DNA of 17,484 nucleotides, taken from assembly GCA_031268065.1 (NCBI GenBank), contig JAIRXX010000098.1:1-17484 (forward strand). The letters are read 5' to 3'. Below the pieces are notes generated by a model. That model saw only the letters and a list, made by a program, of their open reading frames with translations. It was not told the origin of the DNA and ran no database searches. Of this stretch, positions 13,407 through 17,484 are shown one piece after another (positions within the stretch are counted from its first letter, which is position 1; each line of letters opens with the position of its first letter). Source of the stretch: Propionibacteriaceae bacterium (GTDB lineage: Bacteria; Actinomycetota; Actinomycetes; Propionibacteriales; Propionibacteriaceae). The position numbers and the translations under genes are program-made.

Positions 13407-16093
13407 GTGAGACTCTGGAAATCGCGCCAGCCTTTGAGAAGCTTTCCTTCCCAGACGCGCTGGCCCAACTCGACACGACTAAGAAAGGCTTGTCCAACGA
13501 GGAGGCTGCCGCCCGGCTGGAGCGCTACGGCCCGAACGCCTTCGAGGAGGAGAAGCGCAAGAGCATCCTGGCGATGTTCCTGTCCCAGCTCAATGACCCG
13601 ATGATCTACATCCTGTTCGCGGCCACGCTCGTATCGGCCTTCTTGGCCGAGTACACCGACGCGATCATCATCGTGGCGATCATCGTGATCAACGCGGTCG
13701 TCGGCGTCGTGCAGGAGAACAACGCGGAGAAGTCGCTGGAAGCGCTGAAGAAGATGGCCAGCCCCAACGCCGCGGTGCGGCGCGGAGGCCGGCTGGTCGA
13801 GATTCCGGCAGCCGAGCTGGTGCCGGGCGATATCGTGATCCTCGAAGCCGGACGTATCGTCCCGGCTGATGTGCGCCTGGTCGAGTCGGTGAACCTGAAG
13901 ATCGAGGAGAGCGCCCTGACCGGGGAATCGGTGCCGGTGGAGAAGGACTGCGAATTCGTCGCGCAGTCCGACGTCGGCATCGGAGATCGGCTGAATATGG
14001 CCTACCTGTCAACCGGCGTTTCGTACGGGCGCGGCCTCGGCCTGGTCTGCGCGACTGGGATGGACACCGAGATGGGCAGGATCGCCCGGATGCTGAAGGA
14101 GGAGAAAGAGACCTCCACCCCGCTGCAGCGCAAGCTCGTCGGGCTGTCCAAGGTGCTCGGCGTCCTGTGCCTGGTCGTCTGCGCTGCGCTGTTCGGCGTG
14201 GCCCTGCTCCAGGGGCGCGATCTGATGGAGATGCTGCTGATGGCGATCAGCCTCGCTGTCGCGGCAATCCCGGAGGGCCTGCCTGCCATCGTGACGATCG
14301 TGCTAGCCCTCGGCGTGCAGCGGATGGTGAAGGTCAACACGATTGTGCGCAAGCTGCCGTCGGTGGAGACTCTCGGTTCGGTTAGCGTGGTCTGCTCGGA
14401 CAAGACGGGCACGCTAACCCAGAACAAGATGACGGTCACCTCGGTTTACACCTACCCCGATGATCGGCTGTGGTACGTGGACGACTTCTTCTACGAGAAG
14501 GACAACAAGCTGCTGGTAGACGGTTTCGTGCTGTGTACGGATGCCTGGATCGACTCGGAGGGTTCCCGCATCGGCGACCCGACGGAATTGGCGCTGCTCG
14601 ACCTGGGCGTTGCCAAACAGGTCGCCAAAGACGACCTGGAGCGCATGATGCCCAGGGTCAACGAGCTGTCCTTCGACTCCGACCGCAAGATGATGACGAC
14701 GGTACACCGGTACTCCAGCGGCGCCGTGATCGCCTTCACGAAGGGCGCGGTCGATAACATCCTGCAGCACTGCGTCACCCAAGACGGCAAGCCACTGCCG
14801 CCGGACCAGAGCAGGACCATTCTCGCGGCGGCTTCGGAGATGGCCGGGGACGCGCTCAGGGTGCTGGCCCTGGCGGTGAAGCGCGACGACGATTCCGCGA
14901 CGGAGGAGGGCTTGACGTTCGTGGGCCTGGTCGGCATGATCGACCCGCCCAGGCCGGAGGCGCCGGGAGCTGTGGAGGGCTTCAAGGAAGCCTCGATCAC
15001 GACTGTCATGATCACCGGCGACCATCGGGACACCGCTTACGCGATCGCCAAGCAGATCGGCATAGTCGACGACCCGTCCCAGGTCATTTCCGGCGACCAG
15101 TTGTCCCGAATGACCCAGGAGGAACTCAACGCGGCTGTGCCGAGCCTGCGCGTGTTCGCCCGTGTTTCGCCGGAGCACAAGGTGATGATCGTGAAGGCGT
15201 TCAAGTCGCACGGCCACATCGTTTCGATGACCGGCGACGGCGTGAATGACGCGCCTTCGCTCAAGGCAGCCGACATCGGCGTTGCGATGGGCATCACCGG
15301 CACGGACGTCTCCAAGGGCGCCGCCGACATGATTCTGACCGACGACAACTTTGCGACCATCCGCCTGGCGGTGCGCGAGGGCCGGAATATCTATAACAAC
15401 ATCCGCGAGTCGGTGCTGTACCTGCTGTCGTCGAATCTCGGCGAAGTCTTCACGATGTTCGTCTCGATCTCGATCGGGTTGCTGTCGCCGCTGCGCGCCA
15501 TCCACATTCTGTGGGTGAACCTGATCACGGACTCGCTGCCAGCCCTCGCGCTGGGCGTCGATCCGCCGGAGGACCATATCATGAAGCAGCCCCCGCGCGA
15601 CTCGAAGGCGGGCATCTTCTCCGACGGCGGCATGTCGGCGGCGATCATCTTCGGCATCACTATCGGCGCGTTGACGCTCGCCGCCTATCTGTTTGAGCCG
15701 GTTCGGCTGCTGCTGGAGCAGGGTGCCCCAATCACCATTGAGGGCATCGACAAGCTGCTCACGGGCGACCCGGAGGTCTACCGCAAGGCGCAGACTTTCG
15801 CGTTCACGACGCTGGGCATCTCCCAGTTGTTCAACGCATTGGGATTCAAGAAGTTGCACAAGTCGGTCTTCGCGGTCAACCACCTGCAGAACAAGATGAT
15901 GATCTTCGCCTTCGCCATCGGTTTTGGACTGCAGATCGCCTTGACCGAGGTACCCGCCCTCAGCGAACTGTTCGAGACGACGCAACTGTCGCTGCAAGAG
16001 TGGCTGGTTCTGACGGCCTGGTGTACGGTCCCGCTGTGGATTCACGAGCTGTACCGCATCATCCGCTCCCACCTGGTGAAGACCGCCAGATAG
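13403..16093 (+). CDS. P2A-type cation ATPase, probable Mn2+ (or Ca2+) exporter
   Basis: This is an 896-residue membrane pump; the ATG at 13403 gives the standard N-terminal cation-ATPase domain. In order: N-terminal domain (about 10-80), actuator TGES (173-176), M4 PEGLP with Glu291, phosphorylation site DKTGT with Asp333, nucleotide domain with TKGAVDN, hinge TGDGVND (610-616), M5 YLLSSNLGE with Asn678 and Glu681, and M6 NLITDS with Asn706 and Asp710. These match the ion ligands of SERCA sites (E309, N768, E771, N796, D800), so by homology it would be named a calcium ATPase. The upstream Mn riboswitch argues instead for Mn2+ export, as with the riboswitch-controlled YoaB-type pump of Lactococcus. 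It is alone on its transcript apart from the leader ORF. Confidence 0.92.
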   Translation: MSETLEIAPAFEKLSFPDALAQLDTTKKGLSNEEAAARLERYGPNAFEEEKRKSILAMFLSQLNDPMIYILFAATLVSAFLAEYTDAIIIVAIIVINAVVGVVQENNAEKSLEALKKMASPNAAVRRGGRLVEIPAAELVPGDIVILEAGRIVPADVRLVESVNLKIEESALTGESVPVEKDCEFVAQSDVGIGDRLNMAYLSTGVSYGRGLGLVCATGMDTEMGRIARMLKEEKETSTPLQRKLVGLSKVLGVLCLVVCAALFGVALLQGRDLMEMLLMAISLAVAAIPEGLPAIVTIVLALGVQRMVKVNTIVRKLPSVETLGSVSVVCSDKTGTLTQNKMTVTSVYTYPDDRLWYVDDFFYEKDNKLLVDGFVLCTDAWIDSEGSRIGDPTELALLDLGVAKQVAKDDLERMMPRVNELSFDSDRKMMTTVHRYSSGAVIAFTKGAVDNILQHCVTQDGKPLPPDQSRTILAAASEMAGDALRVLALAVKRDDDSATEEGLTFVGLVGMIDPPRPEAPGAVEGFKEASITTVMITGDHRDTAYAIAKQIGIVDDPSQVISGDQLSRMTQEELNAAVPSLRVFARVSPEHKVMIVKAFKSHGHIVSMTGDGVNDAPSLKAADIGVAMGITGTDVSKGAADMILTDDNFATIRLAVREGRNIYNNIRESVLYLLSSNLGEVFTMFVSISIGLLSPLRAIHILWVNLITDSLPALALGVDPPEDHIMKQPPRDSKAGIFSDGGMSAAIIFGITIGALTLAAYLFEPVRLLLEQGAPITIEGIDKLLTGDPEVYRKAQTFAFTTLGISQLFNALGFKKLHKSVFAVNHLQNKMMIFAFAIGFGLQIALTEVPALSELFETTQLSLQEWLVLTAWCTVPLWIHELYRIIRSHLVKTAR

Positions 16094-16150
16094 CGAGGTT
16101 CCCCGCCACTGGCCCCGCCGCGCGCTGGGGGTACGAGGGGGCTGTCGTTC

Positions 16151-16199
16151 ATGCAACCATTAAGGTTGCATGATGGGTTGTATGATGGGTTGCATGACG
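16151..16199 (+). repeat. Three 12-bp direct repeats plus an inverted half-site over a gene start
   Basis: GGTTGCATGATG (16164-16175), GGTTGTATGATG (16176-16187) and GGTTGCATGACG (16188-16199) lie head to tail. ATGCAACC (16151-16158) is the reverse complement of GGTTGCAT (16164-16171), separated by ATTAA. Together they form four copies of one 8-bp element across all candidate start codons of the next gene, as expected for an autoregulatory operator. The 12-bp period keeps frame if copy number changes. Confidence 0.75.
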
Positions 16200-17484
16200 A
16201 ATCTGAAGACGGTCGTGGAGCAGTCGGTGAGCCGAATACGGGCTGCCGAGACGGACTTACATGATGTTGAAGTTAAGAAGGCACTTGGGGGTGTGCCCAA
16301 GAGCCTGCCGGAATCGGTCTCGGCTTTCGCCAACGGGCAGGGAGGGATCATCATTCTGGGGCTTGATGAAGGGGCTGGTTTCGCACCTGTTGGCGCGGAT
16401 GCGAAAAAGATGGCCGAAGCCTTGGTGTCCGCCTGCGCAGATGCAGTTGAGCCAGCTATCCGTAGCGAGATCGACATTGTGGAGGTTGGCGGAGTGCCAG
16501 TGGCGGCTTGTGCCGTCCCCGCCTTGGAGGCTTCACGCAAGCCTTGTTTTGTGAAGGCGCAAGGTCTGGAACGCGGCTCGTACATTCGAGGCCATGATGG
16601 TGACAGGCATCTGACCACATACGAAATCCATGCGCTGCTCTCACTTCGCAGCCAGCCGCGAGATGACCGGGCAACTGTCCCAGAAGCCACCATGAGCGAT
16701 CTGGATTCAGCGGCAGTGGGAAGGCTTCTCACACGCCTGCGCCGGACGCGCGGGCCGGTGTTTCAATCCCAAGACGACACGACTGTGTTGCGGATGGTCG
16801 GAGTTTTGAACGCTGATTCGGAATATCTCACCCTAGCCGGGCTGCTAACCCTAGGCATTTATCCGCAGCAATTCTTCCCCCAGCTCGATGTGACTTTCGT
16901 GTCCTTTCCCACTGTTGATGCTAGACCGCTGCCGGACGGCACAAGATTCCTTGAGAATCAGTCCATCGACGGCCCGATACCGCAGATGGTGGACGCAGTG
17001 GAATCAACTCTGGTGCGGAACATGACTCGCGGTGCTGTGATTACCGGTGCAGGTAGGAAAGACATTTTTGAGTACCCTACTCAAGCCGTGCGGGAACTCG
17101 TTGTGAATGCACTCATGCACCGCGACTATCATCGGTTGGCGCAAGGCGCTCAGATCAGAGTTGAGTTGTATCCGGATAGGTTGGTGGTGACCAGCCCAGG
17201 CGGCTTGTTCGGTGTGGCAGACCCTGACGCGCTAGCTCACATTCCCATCACGTCTTCGCGCAACAATGCCCTCGGCAAAATTCTGGAAGACATCGAGATG
17301 CCGCACTCTGGGCGTACTGTTGCGGAAAATCGGGGCAGTGGTTTGATAGCCGTTTCCGCCGCGCTGGAGGAAGCAGGAATGCCTCCGGCGCGTTTCAAGT
17401 CCACACTTAGCCATTTCACCGTCGAGCTGTTACGCCGCCCGAGCGCGGCGCCGAGTCCCGTACTGGGCAAGATGGCGCCGAAAC
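16170..17484 (+). CDS. AlbA_2 / HATPase_c_4 domain protein, second copy (partial, runs off window)
   Basis: The frame is open from the repeat-borne ATGs to the window end. In-frame starts are 16170, 16173, 16182, 16185 and 16194; no good ribosome site selects one. I number from 16194, where the repeats end, giving at least 430 residues. The N-terminal AlbA_2 domain has DVEVKKA and SAFANGQGGIIILGLDE. The HATPase_c_4 part has ELVVNALMHRDY (301-312), TSPGGL (333-338) and RGSGL (380-384). Unlike the protein at 5053, the HRDY motif is intact. The two proteins share architecture but little obvious sequence, so they are distant paralogs. Such proteins may act as DNA-binding regulators or stress/defence factors; the role is unknown. 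The C-terminal winged-helix region, if present, is outside the window. Confidence 0.85.
   Translation, partial: MMGCMMGCMTNLKTVVEQSVSRIRAAETDLHDVEVKKALGGVPKSLPESVSAFANGQGGIIILGLDEGAGFAPVGADAKKMAEALVSACADAVEPAIRSEIDIVEVGGVPVAACAVPALEASRKPCFVKAQGLERGSYIRGHDGDRHLTTYEIHALLSLRSQPRDDRATVPEATMSDLDSAAVGRLLTRLRRTRGPVFQSQDDTTVLRMVGVLNADSEYLTLAGLLTLGIYPQQFFPQLDVTFVSFPTVDARPLPDGTRFLENQSIDGPIPQMVDAVESTLVRNMTRGAVITGAGRKDIFEYPTQAVRELVVNALMHRDYHRLAQGAQIRVELYPDRLVVTSPGGLFGVADPDALAHIPITSSRNNALGKILEDIEMPHSGRTVAENRGSGLIAVSAALEEAGMPPARFKSTLSHFTVELLRRPSAAPSPVLGKMAPK

Noticed and set aside
14414..16156. A 580-codon minus-strand open frame opposite the P-type ATPase
   Set aside because: The plus strand has every ATPase motif in order; the antisense product is low-complexity and Arg/Gln/His/Asp-rich.
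16160..16732. A 190-codon minus-strand frame ending in a QPIMQP repeat
   Set aside because: The repeat is only the antisense of the 12-bp array, and the plus strand encodes the AlbA_2 domain.

Overview
The window looks like chromosomal DNA of a moderately high-GC actinobacterium (Actinomycetota). The support is: actinobacterial-type secreted proteins of the wall-anchored 'anchored repeat' (TIGR03769-like) and DUF2599 families, FCD-type GntR regulation, probable leaderless genes (GntR, antitoxin), and ATGA/GTGA-coupled operons. Genus cannot be fixed from sequence alone. No rRNA, tRNA, CRISPR array or intact insertion sequence was seen. Two genes run off the window edges: a minus-strand surface protein at base 1 and an AlbA/HATPase protein at base 17484.

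Layout. (1) 1-2409, minus strand: a 25-bp dyad of Zur/Fur type at 2385-2409, a leader with no convincing gene, then two secreted anchored-repeat-like surface proteins (1380-1958 and 1-1043, partial). This resembles zinc-responsive surface loci of actinobacteria. (2) 2559-3105: an excisionase-type HTH antitoxin with its own dyad operator and a PIN toxin cut off after about 21 native codons, so a decayed toxin-antitoxin pair. (3) 3189-4928: a secreted DUF2599-like protein, a four-helix CD225/dispanin-like membrane protein, and a frameshifted 70-bp remnant copy of the latter. (4) 5053-6582: an AlbA_2/HATPase_c_4 protein with an in-frame 21-bp tandem repeat.

(5) 6673-13075: a catabolic-looking divergon. 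Leftward lie a class C beta-lactamase-fold hydrolase, an MFS transporter and an alpha/beta hydrolase. Rightward lie an FCD GntR regulator, an AtuA (DUF1446) protein and its usual partner DUF4387. Two divergent promoters appear to share one -35 region at the centre of a dyad, so the GntR protein probably controls both arms. The substrate is unknown; an ester or amide taken up and hydrolysed before AtuA/DUF4387 processing is a reasonable guess.

(6) 13120-16093: the most striking element. The leader of a P2A P-type cation ATPase contains what reads as a yybP-ykoY manganese riboswitch. Its 3' P1 strand overlaps an anti-Shine-Dalgarno that can mask the ribosome site of a 51-codon leader ORF, whose stop codon overlaps the ATPase start (ATGA). 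This predicts a Mn-ON translational switch and suggests that the ATPase, which would be named a calcium pump by homology, is a Mn2+ exporter. (7) 16151-17484: a second AlbA_2/HATPase_c_4 protein whose start region is made of three 12-bp direct repeats plus an inverted half-site.
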